From Candidatus Thiodiazotropha sp. (ex Epidulcina cf. delphinae) (lineage in GTDB: Bacteria > Pseudomonadota > Gammaproteobacteria > Chromatiales > Chromatiaceae), in NCBI GenBank assembly GCA_025656455.1, contig JAHXHS010000037.1, forward strand, positions 1 through 50,293: a DNA stretch of 50,293 nt, given 5' to 3'. The notes below the pieces were generated by a model, which had not been told where the DNA came from, did not search any database, and saw only the letters and a list, made by a program, of their open reading frames with translations. Below are positions 7,321 to 15,564 of the stretch, piece after piece (the first letter of the stretch is position 1; the number at the start of each line of letters is the position of its first letter). The position numbers and the translations under genes are program-made.

Positions 7321-8538
7321 TCAGCGATCGGCAAAGTTCTGCGTCCAGTAGATCCGGTATAGCGCGGCCGGGTTGTCCGCGGAGGCGGCGCCCATTTCGG
7401 TAAAGCTGGGATTCATGAGGTTGGCGCAATGGCCGGGACTGTCCAGCCAGACGTTCACGGCATCCTCTACCGTGGGATAGCCGGCGGCGATATTCTCCCC
7501 ATAGGTCCGCCAGGCATAGCCGGCTGCCGTGATCCGGTCCCCCGGGCTGGAACCGTCGAGGCCGGTATGGTCGAAAAAGTCATTGTCGGCCATGGAGGTC
7601 GAGTGTCCCTGGGCGGCCTGTTCCAGATTGCAGTGCCAGGCAAGCATCTGCGCCGCCGCATAGTTCGTAGTACCGCACGACCGCGCAACCCCCCGGGCGT
7701 TGTTGACCAGCGTCAGCATCTGCTTGTCGCCGCTACTCATGCACAGATCGATGGTACCCTGGTCTGTCTGCCCCAGATTGTATTGGGAGCCGGTGGTGAA
7801 AACCCAGTTCTCGCCCTGAACAACGTTGCCGGCGAGATCCTGGACGCTGGCAAGCGTGACCGTGTAGCCGGTGTTCTCGGAGAGCGCTGTTGCGGGAGCG
7901 AACGTGAGGCGATAGTTAGCGCTGTCATAGGTGAAAGCGCCGGAAAGATCGGCGCCGTTTTCGCTGACCGTCAGGCTTTGGTTGTTGATGAGGGTTTCGA
8001 GCAGCGGTTCGTCAAAGGTGACGCTGATACTGGCCGTCGTAGCGACACCGGTTTCGTTTGGCTGGGGTGTTCTGGAGACGATAGCGGGGGGGGTTGTATC
8101 CGTGATCGGAGATACCTGGATAGCGATGCTGGCGCTGTCGGTGAGGTCACCGTCGTTGACGCTTAGCTGAAAGGTGAATGTGGTCGGTTGAGCGACCGTT
8201 GGCGCGATAAAGCTGAGGGTGGGATTCGCGCTGCCCCCCAGGCTGATGGCGTCGCCCTGGGTCTGGGTCCAGAGATAGCTGAGCGCATCGCCATCCGGAT
8301 CGGAGGAAGCGGAGCCGTCCAGGGTCACCGTCTCTCCCGAAACGGCCCCTTGAGACGCACTGATCCGTGCGCTTGGTTGGCGATTGGCGCCTTCTTCCGC
8401 TGGAGGCGTCTCTTCCGGAGTTGTGTCCTCATCCGTGCTGTTGGTGCTTGAATCGGCTGTATCCGAGCCCCCGCCACAGCCGCTTAGTACGAGACTCAGC
8501 AATAACAGCCATCCAACCAGCGTTCTGTTTTTGTGCAT
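7321..8538 (-). CDS. Lipoprotein with PKD-like, Ig-like (Big_5) and CAP/SCP domains
   Basis: 405 residues. A type II signal ends in the lipobox LSGC (Cys21), giving an outer-membrane or periplasmic lipoprotein. A Thr/Glu/Pro-rich tether follows. Residues ~55-140 form a PKD-like fold (GSASSDPDGDALSYLWTQ). Residues ~148-255 are an SbsA-type Ig-like domain (TPPAIVSRTP ... VTFDEPL ... LAGN ... WVFTTG). Residues ~268-405 are a CAP/SCP (cysteine-rich secretory, PR-1-like) domain with the hallmark GHSTSMADNDFFDHTG, GENIAAGYP and WLDSPGHCANLMNP blocks, including the two histidines and glutamate of the CAP cavity. Bacterial CAP domains are of unclear function; binding or peptidase roles have been proposed. 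Single-gene unit. Confidence 0.88.
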   Translation of the reverse strand: MHKNRTLVGWLLLLSLVLSGCGGGSDTADSSTNSTDEDTTPEETPPAEEGANRQPSARISASQGAVSGETVTLDGSASSDPDGDALSYLWTQTQGDAISLGGSANPTLSFIAPTVAQPTTFTFQLSVNDGDLTDSASIAIQVSPITDTTPPAIVSRTPQPNETGVATTASISVTFDEPLLETLINNQSLTVSENGADLSGAFTYDSANYRLTFAPATALSENTGYTVTLASVQDLAGNVVQGENWVFTTGSQYNLGQTDQGTIDLCMSSGDKQMLTLVNNARGVARSCGTTNYAAAQMLAWHCNLEQAAQGHSTSMADNDFFDHTGLDGSSPGDRITAAGYAWRTYGENIAAGYPTVEDAVNVWLDSPGHCANLMNPSFTEMGAASADNPAALYRIYWTQNFADR

Positions 8539-8748
8539 ATCACTACCCGAAATACCAGCATGACAGATCGCGCTTCACGGATTGGAACCGATCCTCGAAC
8601 ATCGACTCGAACAGGATTATGCGCGCTGTTCAGTTAGGCGGCTGAAGTATGAAAAACTACAGTAACAGGCGGCTTGCATCAATGTGTGAGTTCACAAATA
8701 AGAGACCTGATCGGTGGATAAGGCGTTTCGTTCCTCTGTCCGCAACGG

Positions 8749-11556
8749 TTATCCGGTATTGCGCAGCCCAGCGGAGATGGCATTGATTGACCGAAGCAGA
8801 GGTCTTAACCACATCTCCCGTTGGTCTTGTGAGAGACCGGTATGGCGGTAGCGCTTGATAAGTCCCAACTGGATATGGTTGAGAGGATCGAGGTAGGAGT
8901 CGCGTCGACTGAGAGACTGCTTCAGCACCGGCGCCTCGTCCAACAGATTCTCTAGCTGCGCAATCAACAGGATCTGCCGGTAAGTGCGCTCATATTCTGA
9001 TTTGATTTCGCTGAAGATTCGGTCTCTGGTCTGCGGCTCCGAGCAGAGCCTGGCGTACTCACTGGCGATGATCATGTCCGATTTGAACAGCGCCATCTGC
9101 GCGTTGCTCAGCAGTGCGTGAAAGAAAGGCCAGTCACGGTACATGGTCTGTAACCGTTTTACCCGGCCGGGTTTGTTGCGGTGCCACTGCTCCAAGGCGG
9201 TGCCGATGCCGTACCACCCGGGCAGGTTCTGTCTGGCCTGCCCCCAGCCAAAGACCCAGGCGATGGCGCGCACCGAAGATTTCGAACGATTCCCCTTGCT
9301 GCGGTGTGAAGGCCGTGAGCCGATATTCATCATGCCGATCTCAGAGACGGGTGTTGCCTCATAGAAGTAATCGAGAAAACCAGGCGTTCTCTCTGTCAGC
9401 TGTCGAAAGCGCCGCTCACTGATGACAGCCATTTCATCCATCGCTTGAACGAACCGCCGTTTCTCCTCCTTGATGTTACTCACCACACCGAGACTGGCCT
9501 TGAGGAGTCCGGTGATGCCCATGGTCAGTTCGAAAATCGCGGTCTCAAGGTTGCCGTACTTGTAGGAGAGAACCTCGCCCTGCTCGGTGAATTTGATTTC
9601 ACCGTTTACCGTGTTGCTGGGTTGGGCGAGGATGGATTGATGCGTCGGGCCGCCGCCGCGTCCCACGGTGCCGCCACGCCCATGGAACAGGCGGCAGCGA
9701 ACGCCATGTCGATCCGCAAGCGCGATGATGCGCTTCTGTGTCTGGTAGAGATGCCACGCCGAGGCCATGATGCCGCCATCCTTCGCCGAGTCGGAGTAGC
9801 CGAGCATGACCTCCTGGCGATTGTCGTGGGCCTTGAGCAATTGCCGGTAACAGGCATTGGAGAAGAGATCGGCGAGGATGGACTCGCTGCGTTTGAGGTC
9901 GTCAATGGTCTCGAACAGCGGCGAAATCTCCAGTCGGTTGTACCATTTTTCATCTTGATGACCGACAAGGCCGGTAAGACTTCCAAGAAGCACCACCTCC
10001 ATGATGTCACTGGATCGGTGGGTCATGGAGATGACATATTGACCGATGGCGCGAGGAGCGATCCCGCGCTTGGTTTCAGCGATGAGGTCGAACACGGCCA
10101 GGATCTCCTGGGTTTCCCTGGAGAGATCATCGCGTATCAGCGGCTTCGAGGTCCCCTGAGCGATCAGCTTTTCCAGCAACGCCATTCTCTGCCCGGTGTC
10201 AAGGCCTGGGTAATCGATGGCATCGCCGGTGTTGTTCAGGATATCCGCAACGGCTGCCGTATGTAGTAACGACTCCTGTCTGATATCGAGCCGGGAGAGA
10301 TTGAAGCCGAAGGTCTTGGAGAGGTTGATCAAGTCCTGTAATCCGCCCTCGGCCGCGTCTGTATCCCCGTGGCTGAGCAGTGAGTGGGATATCAGTTGCA
10401 GATCGCGTTGAAAGGCTGCTTCGTTGGCGTAGACAGCGAGGGACGTTTCGCCGTTCGATTCCACCGATGCCAAGGTCAGTTTGAGGCGTTCGCGGATGAT
10501 GTATAGCTTGCGCCGGTAAGGTTCGTCTTCGAAGCGTCCGGCGTTGTCGCCAAAGAGTTGCCCGTAGTGTGCATTATCGGCTTTCAGGCTTTCCGAGAAC
10601 GACCAGTTCGGTGTGCAAAATCGATTCGAAAAGGTCAACTCGGCAATCAGTTCATCGACTCGGCGGATATACTCGCGCAGAATGGTTTGCCGTTGCAGTC
10701 CGAGCGCCAGGCGGGTGACGTCGGGTGTGACGAACGGGTTGCCGTCCCGATCGCCGCCGATCCATGAGCCGAACTGGATAAACGCCGGCAGCTGGATGCC
10801 GAAATATTCGTCGTGAGCGCCATATACCCGCTCAATACCGGCCTGCAGGCGCCTGAATATCTGTGGCACGGCCTCGAACAGACTGCTCTGAAAATAGTGC
10901 AGGCCCAGACGAATCTCATTGCGTACCTCAGGGCGAACCGCCCTCACCTCCTCCGTCTTCCATAGGGTCTGAATCTGGGTCTTGAGGGCCTTGATGGCGT
11001 ACTCGCGTTGATTGAGGCTATGACGTGGAGCATCCAGCATCTCGTTGGTGAGAAAGATACGGCGCAACAGATTCATGATCATCAGCCGTTTCGATTCCGT
11101 GGGGTGGGCAGTGAAGACGGGGATATAGGCCGCATCGTCGAGGATATTCTGTAGTTGCTGCGGGGCTATGCCCTGGGCGCGGAAGCCGCGTAAGGTATGA
11201 TCAAACGATCCTTCCCAGAGCTCACTCCCCTTGCCGGCGATGCGTCGCCGCTGGCGATGCTGGAAGGCCTCTTCCGCGATATTCACCAGCATGAAATAGA
11301 TACTGAAGGCTCGTACCACGGCGCTCAGGGTCTCGGGTTGCAGGGACTCGATCAGGCGGTTCAGCCGGCGATAGAGTTTGGGATCAGGCTTCTCATGTAA
11401 TTTCAGGTAGCCTTTGCGCAGGCGCTCGACCACAGTAAAGGTCTCCTTACCCACCTGCTCTTGCAGGACCTCGCCAAGCAATACCCCAAACAGTCGTACG
11501 CGTCCGCGCAGTACTTTGTCATGCTTGACGCAGGCCTTGCTAAAACGGTCTGTCAT
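8749..11556 (-). CDS. ppc: Phosphoenolpyruvate carboxylase
   Basis: PEPC carboxylates phosphoenolpyruvate with bicarbonate to oxaloacetate, the main anaplerotic step in many proteobacteria. 935 residues, full length. Catalytic signatures are present: FTAHPTESKR (catalytic His), GYSDSAKDGG, FHGRGGTVGRGGGP (mobile glycine/arginine loop) and the C-terminal GLRNTG, whose final Asn-Thr-Gly is nearly invariant. The segment after GSRPSHRS differs slightly from enterobacterial enzymes (GNRSKSSVRAI), which is ordinary variation. Monocistronic as far as can be seen; ATG at 11556 has an AGGAGA-type binding site upstream. Large antisense frames inside it are GC shadows. Confidence 0.98.
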   Translation of the reverse strand: MTDRFSKACVKHDKVLRGRVRLFGVLLGEVLQEQVGKETFTVVERLRKGYLKLHEKPDPKLYRRLNRLIESLQPETLSAVVRAFSIYFMLVNIAEEAFQHRQRRRIAGKGSELWEGSFDHTLRGFRAQGIAPQQLQNILDDAAYIPVFTAHPTESKRLMIMNLLRRIFLTNEMLDAPRHSLNQREYAIKALKTQIQTLWKTEEVRAVRPEVRNEIRLGLHYFQSSLFEAVPQIFRRLQAGIERVYGAHDEYFGIQLPAFIQFGSWIGGDRDGNPFVTPDVTRLALGLQRQTILREYIRRVDELIAELTFSNRFCTPNWSFSESLKADNAHYGQLFGDNAGRFEDEPYRRKLYIIRERLKLTLASVESNGETSLAVYANEAAFQRDLQLISHSLLSHGDTDAAEGGLQDLINLSKTFGFNLSRLDIRQESLLHTAAVADILNNTGDAIDYPGLDTGQRMALLEKLIAQGTSKPLIRDDLSRETQEILAVFDLIAETKRGIAPRAIGQYVISMTHRSSDIMEVVLLGSLTGLVGHQDEKWYNRLEISPLFETIDDLKRSESILADLFSNACYRQLLKAHDNRQEVMLGYSDSAKDGGIMASAWHLYQTQKRIIALADRHGVRCRLFHGRGGTVGRGGGPTHQSILAQPSNTVNGEIKFTEQGEVLSYKYGNLETAIFELTMGITGLLKASLGVVSNIKEEKRRFVQAMDEMAVISERRFRQLTERTPGFLDYFYEATPVSEIGMMNIGSRPSHRSKGNRSKSSVRAIAWVFGWGQARQNLPGWYGIGTALEQWHRNKPGRVKRLQTMYRDWPFFHALLSNAQMALFKSDMIIASEYARLCSEPQTRDRIFSEIKSEYERTYRQILLIAQLENLLDEAPVLKQSLSRRDSYLDPLNHIQLGLIKRYRHTGLSQDQREMWLRPLLRSINAISAGLRNTG

Positions 11557-11793
11557 CAGGGTCTCCTCTGTTTCGCCAATAAAGGGGCGCCATGAAGGAA
11601 CAGTAGCAGATGGAGGCAGGACTTATCCCAGGCCGTTCAACAGGTTCTGGCTGTTGAGCCGGCCGGTGTGACGTTGAAGGCATTCGCTGAGCATGTGGCG
11701 GGGCGATTGGAGAAAGGTAAGCGTATCGGGCTACGGATCCAGCCTGCGGATCGCGATATGAGTTCGACTTGTCCGGTTAGACGTATGTCTATT

Positions 11794-12474
11794 TCATGGG
11801 CAGAGAGCCTCACAAAGTCTGATAAGATTCGGGAATGTTCCAACGGCATTCGGATCTCTTTCATCGCCGACCAGTATACAGTCGATCCCGGCCGCCCTTG
11901 CGCCGCCCAGATCGCGTCGCGCCGAATCGCCTATCACCAGCGCCGTTGAAGGATCGATGTCTAGCTGTTTGAGGACCAAGCGGAACGGCTTAGGCGATGG
12001 CTTGACCACGCCGTGCTCGGAGGAGAAGGAGGTGGCTTGAAAAAGCCCCGCTATTCCCGCTTCGGCAAAGGTGCGCAGCCACATTTTCTTGGGCGACCAT
12101 ATATCAGCTACAAGTGCCAGGGTGAAGTTTTGCGCCAGTCGATGCAAGGCTTGTGCATAGGCTTTTGGAATATGCCCCAGCTCATGATGGGCGAAGGTAT
12201 CGATCAGCCGCTCCATCTCCAGGGGAGGCAACCATTCGTCATGGGTGGCCAGGATCGCCTTTTCAACCGTAGGAAAACAGTGCCGCCACGCTTCCGTGGG
12301 GTAACAGGCGTCAAGGTAGTCGTAAGCATCTTGGATAATATTATTGACCTGACAGGCCGGCAGCGTCCCGCCTATGGCTTGGTAGTGTTCGGCATAGTCG
12401 ATATCTGGGCCGAAACGGTCCTCTTCGAACATGAAGGTACTGTTCATATCCAATAGCAATGCTTGTCTATCCAT
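11794..12474 (-). CDS. HAD-superfamily hydrolase with a DxN first motif
   Basis: 226 residues. HAD motif I is LLLDMNSTF: the nucleophile Asp is kept but the usual second Asp (general acid/base in phosphatases) is Asn. Motif III lysine is in VVKPSPKPF and motif IV is VIGDSARRDLGGARAAG; a helical cap lies between about residues 20 and 100. Loss of the second Asp is typical of HAD members that are not phosphomonoesterases (for example dehalogenase- or phosphonatase-like branches), so the reaction is uncertain. The frame also allows a TTG start three codons upstream, but the ATG at 12474 is preferred. It stands alone between ppc and the cytochrome operon. Confidence 0.8.
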   Translation of the reverse strand: MDRQALLLDMNSTFMFEEDRFGPDIDYAEHYQAIGGTLPACQVNNIIQDAYDYLDACYPTEAWRHCFPTVEKAILATHDEWLPPLEMERLIDTFAHHELGHIPKAYAQALHRLAQNFTLALVADIWSPKKMWLRTFAEAGIAGLFQATSFSSEHGVVKPSPKPFRLVLKQLDIDPSTALVIGDSARRDLGGARAAGIDCILVGDERDPNAVGTFPNLIRLCEALCP

Positions 12475-12703
12475 ATTTGTCAAAGCGGCAGGGTTAACTG
12501 ATTTAACAGTCTGTCATTTTTGCATAGGGACGATGGGCGTGGCCAGCAGATAACGCAAATATCGCAAGGGAACACAATGAGCGCAAAGCTGACAGGTTGA
12601 TATAACCAGATGTTTCGCGCCCCTTGTGTTTCATGGCATATCATTCAACTGGCAAAGCCAAATGGTTGTGGCTGCGATGCCGATAGGTGGATTACACCCT
12701 CTG

Positions 12704-13108
12704 TCAGTGTTTGCCAGGCGCCAGTTTTACGTTGCGGCGTTCATAGTGTATATACGCCTGCAGGGCGATCATTTCATCGCTGTCCAGTGCTAATGCCTTG
12801 CTCTGCAGCGGGTTCATAATGCACCAATTGATCATCTCGCCAAGCACGGCGACCTTGCCGAGTTGTTGTTGGAACTTCGGATAGGTTTCCGGATGAGTAT
12901 TGGTGGCATTCGGGTGGCATTGATCACAGGAAACGGTGTTCTGGTTGCCCAGGCCGCCATGAAACAATCTTTCACCCTTGTCCATGACTGTCATGTACTC
13001 GTTTTGCCAGCGATCAAGATCGGCCTGGGTGAACTCGTCAGCTACGACGTTGCCAGTGGCTAGCATAAGGCAAGCTGAGATATGGATAATTCCCTTGTTC
13101 ATACGCAT
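12704..13108 (-). CDS. SoxA-like monohaem cytochrome c, third gene of the peroxidase operon
   Basis: 134 residues. A Sec signal (residues 1-23, cut near VVA-DE) sends it to the periplasm. One haem site, Cys61-Asp-Gln-Cys64-His65, follows a GERLFHGG segment. The C-terminal block (INWC ... LALDSDEMIALQAYI) resembles the end of the catalytic SoxA haem domain, where a conserved Cys (here Cys96) and the S-D/P-E-M motif occur. The family link is an inference from memory. The frame continues upstream to 13318, but AAGGAG lies 7 bases before the ATG at 13108 and the signal peptide begins there. It follows the phosphoesterase gene by 16 bases. Likely electron-transfer partner of the operon's peroxidase. 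Confidence 0.82.
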   Translation of the reverse strand: MRMNKGIIHISACLMLATGNVVADEFTQADLDRWQNEYMTVMDKGERLFHGGLGNQNTVSCDQCHPNATNTHPETYPKFQQQLGKVAVLGEMINWCIMNPLQSKALALDSDEMIALQAYIHYERRNVKLAPGKH

Positions 13109-13124
13109 CGTGTTCTCCTTACTT

Positions 13125-14201
13125 CTAATAGTGGGTCTGTGCGGCAGTGCGCTTTGCCATTTTTTGATGCTTGGCATCGACCGGCGCACCGGCTTCAGCA
13201 TCAAAGGCAACGATCCGATTGCGATTGTTGGGCAATAGATAATGCAGCTCCACATTTCCAGAATGGATGTTGATAAATTGCCAGCCGGTGGCATCGCGTT
13301 CAAAGAACGGGTCGGCACGGTTCATTTCCACCGTTAACTTGGGCAGCAGGCTATCGGTCTGTTTGTAAGTGGAGGGATAGGGCCATGGCCAGGCGGTGGC
13401 CATGGCGGAATTGAAGCTGATATTGCCGATCTGATTGTATTGTATCTGATGAACATGCCCATAGATGACCGTTACTTTACTGAACGGCTTCAGCAATGCC
13501 TGGATCTGTTCGGCATCTTCCGTCCAGAAATTCCAGCCCTTATAGATCTTTTGCAACGGTGAGTGCGAGAACACCACGATGGGTGTCTCTCGAGAGACCT
13601 TTTCGAGATCCTTTTTCAGCCATTCGCGTTGCCTGTCGCCGACCATGAATGGTGAACCTTGCGGATTGTCGAGACGCGCCATTTGCAACATGCGCTGCAT
13701 GCCCGAGTCCCACTTTCCGTGCATCCACGCCTCGTAGGTCAATATGGAATTGAGCACTATGAAATGCACGCCCTTGTGGTCGAAACCATAGTAATCTGGA
13801 CCCAATCGCTTTTTCCAATACTCACCGAGATCGACGTAGTAGTCATGTTCCCCCATCACATAGTGCACGTTGGGGGTCAGGCCCGAGAGGATTTCCAGGC
13901 CGTGGTCGATCTCCTCAGGTTTACCCAGTTGGGCGATGTCGCCACCGTAAAAAACAAAATCCGGCTTAGGGTCCATTAAGTTGGCCTCGGCGACAGCACG
14001 GATCAGCCCCCGGTCCCAATTGTGCACGAATTTATTACCTTTTATGTGGGTAATGTGCGAATCTGAGAGGTAGGCAAATGTGAAGTTGTCAGTGGAGCCT
14101 TTACCAAAAGCAATTTCGATGAGTGACAGCGGCAAGCTGGCGGCAGCAAGTAAACCACTGCTCCGTTTAAGAAAACTGCGCCGATCGATACGCTTGTTCA
14201 T
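13125..14201 (-). CDS. Tat-exported calcineurin-like metallophosphoesterase
   Basis: 358 residues. The N-terminus carries a twin-arginine signal (RRSFLKRSSG at 7-16, then a mild hydrophobic stretch), so the protein is exported folded, with its metals bound. Metallophosphoesterase motifs are all visible: FAYLSDSHITHIKG (DxH), FYGGDIAQ (GD), VMGEHDYY (GEHD in place of GNHD), VVFSHSPL and YGHVHQIQ (GHxH). Such enzymes hydrolyse phosphomono- or diesters using a di-metal centre. The start overlaps the peroxidase stop by 4 bases (ATGA), a translational-coupling arrangement. GNHD to GEHD is a conservative change at a metal-site motif and is worth noting. Substrate unknown; a redox-linked role is suggested by its neighbours. 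Confidence 0.88.
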   Translation of the reverse strand: MNKRIDRRSFLKRSSGLLAAASLPLSLIEIAFGKGSTDNFTFAYLSDSHITHIKGNKFVHNWDRGLIRAVAEANLMDPKPDFVFYGGDIAQLGKPEEIDHGLEILSGLTPNVHYVMGEHDYYVDLGEYWKKRLGPDYYGFDHKGVHFIVLNSILTYEAWMHGKWDSGMQRMLQMARLDNPQGSPFMVGDRQREWLKKDLEKVSRETPIVVFSHSPLQKIYKGWNFWTEDAEQIQALLKPFSKVTVIYGHVHQIQYNQIGNISFNSAMATAWPWPYPSTYKQTDSLLPKLTVEMNRADPFFERDATGWQFINIHSGNVELHYLLPNNRNRIVAFDAEAGAPVDAKHQKMAKRTAAQTHY

Positions 14202-15325
14202 GGGGTCTTCCTCGCTTGATGCGTCTGTGGCGCATGTTCCGGGCTGGTCAATGCCTTCAGAAAGGCCACCAGATCCTTTTTTTCCTGCTCATTCAAATCA
14301 AGGGGACGGATACCCCCGCTTAGGAAATCGGATAGTGTGTCCAACACAGCGACACGGCCGCCATTGTTGTAGAAATCCACGACATCCTCCAGTGTTTGTA
14401 AGCTCCCGTCATGCATATAGGGTTGAGTAATGGCTATATTGCGCAGCGTCGGTGTTTTGAAAGCGCCTATATCGGTGAAGTTTTCCGACACGGCAAACCG
14501 GCCCAGTTCCGACATGTTTGCCTGGGTCAACACTGTCACGTCGACATCCGCCCCACGACGTTTTTTCTTGATCATCTCAGCAGCGGTCTGCGCTTCCCTC
14601 CCCTGGATGGACTTGAAGCCTATGCCAATATTGTGAAAACGATTGTCTGTAAACAGTGCCTGTGTCTGTTCGATGATATGACAGGATACGCAGCGGCCCT
14701 TGTTACGAAAAACAGCAAGGCCACGCACCTGCGCTTTGGTCAATGCCGACTTATCGCCGGCATAGTTGTAGCGATCGAAGGGAGAGTCACCGGAAACCAG
14801 CGTACGCTCGAAACTGGCGATAGCCTTGGCAACATGCTCGATAGTGATATCCTCTCCTCCTATGTTGAATACGCGCTGAAAGGCTTGCGGGTAGTCAGGA
14901 TCATTCTGGATGACGTCGATAATAGGCGTGTGATCATGCAGTCCACCTTCGACCGGATTGACAAAGGGTTGTTTGGACTGACTTTCCAGATCAGGTTCCC
15001 GCCCATCCCAGAACAGGCTGGTATAAAAGGCCGAATTGATGACCGTTGGCGCGTTGCGTGTCCCGGTCAGGTTGTTAAAGCCTTTTGATACCTTCAAATT
15101 GTCAGTGAAGCCCTTGGCCTTGTCATGACAGGTAGCGCAGCTGACCTGGCCGTCCGCACTAAAGCGTATATCATGAAACAGCCGTTCACCCAGTTTGATT
15201 TTTGCGTCAGTCTGTGGGTTGTCCTTCGGTATGGATACGGGTGGTAAGCCCAGGGTGCTGGAGATGGCCGCGGTTGTTGACGAGATAAGTATCAATGATG
15301 AGAGCCATGCGATCGGTTTTACCAT
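14198..15325 (-). CDS. Di-haem cytochrome c peroxidase / MauG-family protein
   Basis: 375 residues with a Sec signal peptide (residues 1-~20). Two c-type haem sites are present: Cys63-Ala-Thr-Cys-His67 and Cys212-Val-Ser-Cys-His216. Other family signatures are LGERLFHDIRFSADGQVSC, the TRNAPTVINSAF and LFWDGRE blocks, and TPTLRNIAITQPYMHDGS (Met304). The family reduces periplasmic H2O2 using cytochrome c electrons or, in MauG, performs oxidative protein modification. AAGGAGG lies 6 bases before the ATG. First gene of a three-gene operon (peroxidase, phosphoesterase, cytochrome c) and divergent from oxyR across 239 bases, so peroxide control is likely. Whether it is a classical peroxidase or a MauG-type enzyme cannot be settled here. 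Confidence 0.93.
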   Translation of the reverse strand: MVKPIAWLSSLILISSTTAAISSTLGLPPVSIPKDNPQTDAKIKLGERLFHDIRFSADGQVSCATCHDKAKGFTDNLKVSKGFNNLTGTRNAPTVINSAFYTSLFWDGREPDLESQSKQPFVNPVEGGLHDHTPIIDVIQNDPDYPQAFQRVFNIGGEDITIEHVAKAIASFERTLVSGDSPFDRYNYAGDKSALTKAQVRGLAVFRNKGRCVSCHIIEQTQALFTDNRFHNIGIGFKSIQGREAQTAAEMIKKKRRGADVDVTVLTQANMSELGRFAVSENFTDIGAFKTPTLRNIAITQPYMHDGSLQTLEDVVDFYNNGGRVAVLDTLSDFLSGGIRPLDLNEQEKKDLVAFLKALTSPEHAPQTHQARKTP

Positions 15326-15417
15326 GGCGGGCCTCCTTGGTTAATGTCGGATCCGTTTTTTATATCGGTGAATTACCGGCCTATGTCGAGACTAGCCGCT
15401 GCTCATCGATTACACTA

Positions 15418-15454
15418 TTAAAAAGATACAATAACCCGGATAGTTATTATTAAT
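15418..15454 (-). promoter_or_regulatory. Candidate OxyR operator between oxyR and the peroxidase operon
   Basis: Read on the minus strand, 15454-15440 is ATTAATAATAACTAT, which matches one half of the OxyR consensus (ATAG-n-T-nnn-A-n-CTAT) at the T, A and CTAT positions. A 7-base spacer (CCGGGTT) leads to ATTGTATC, a poor second half. The site is about 95-130 bases upstream of the peroxidase start and within reach of both divergent promoters. This is a hand match to a loose consensus; weak evidence alone, strengthened by the adjacent oxyR gene. Confidence 0.33.
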
Positions 15455-15564
15455 GGCACTTGCCCCCTTTAATCAGACTCACAGGCTAGATGTATTTATT
15501 AAGAGCGCCCTGCTGTAGGAGGGAGAGGTGAATTTCGAAAAGGCATGGAAGGGACGAGAGAACT

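Noticed and set aside
9445..10266. 273-codon plus-strand frame inside ppc
   Set aside because: Fully antisense to a clear PEPC gene; no ribosome binding site or family.
11600..11790. Plus-strand frame with protein-like text (QDLSQAVQQVLAVEPAG, LKAFAEHVAGRLEKGK) between ppc and the HAD gene
   Set aside because: No start codon with binding site, no family recognised, and it runs into the HAD gene in antisense; could be a gene remnant but the evidence is thin.
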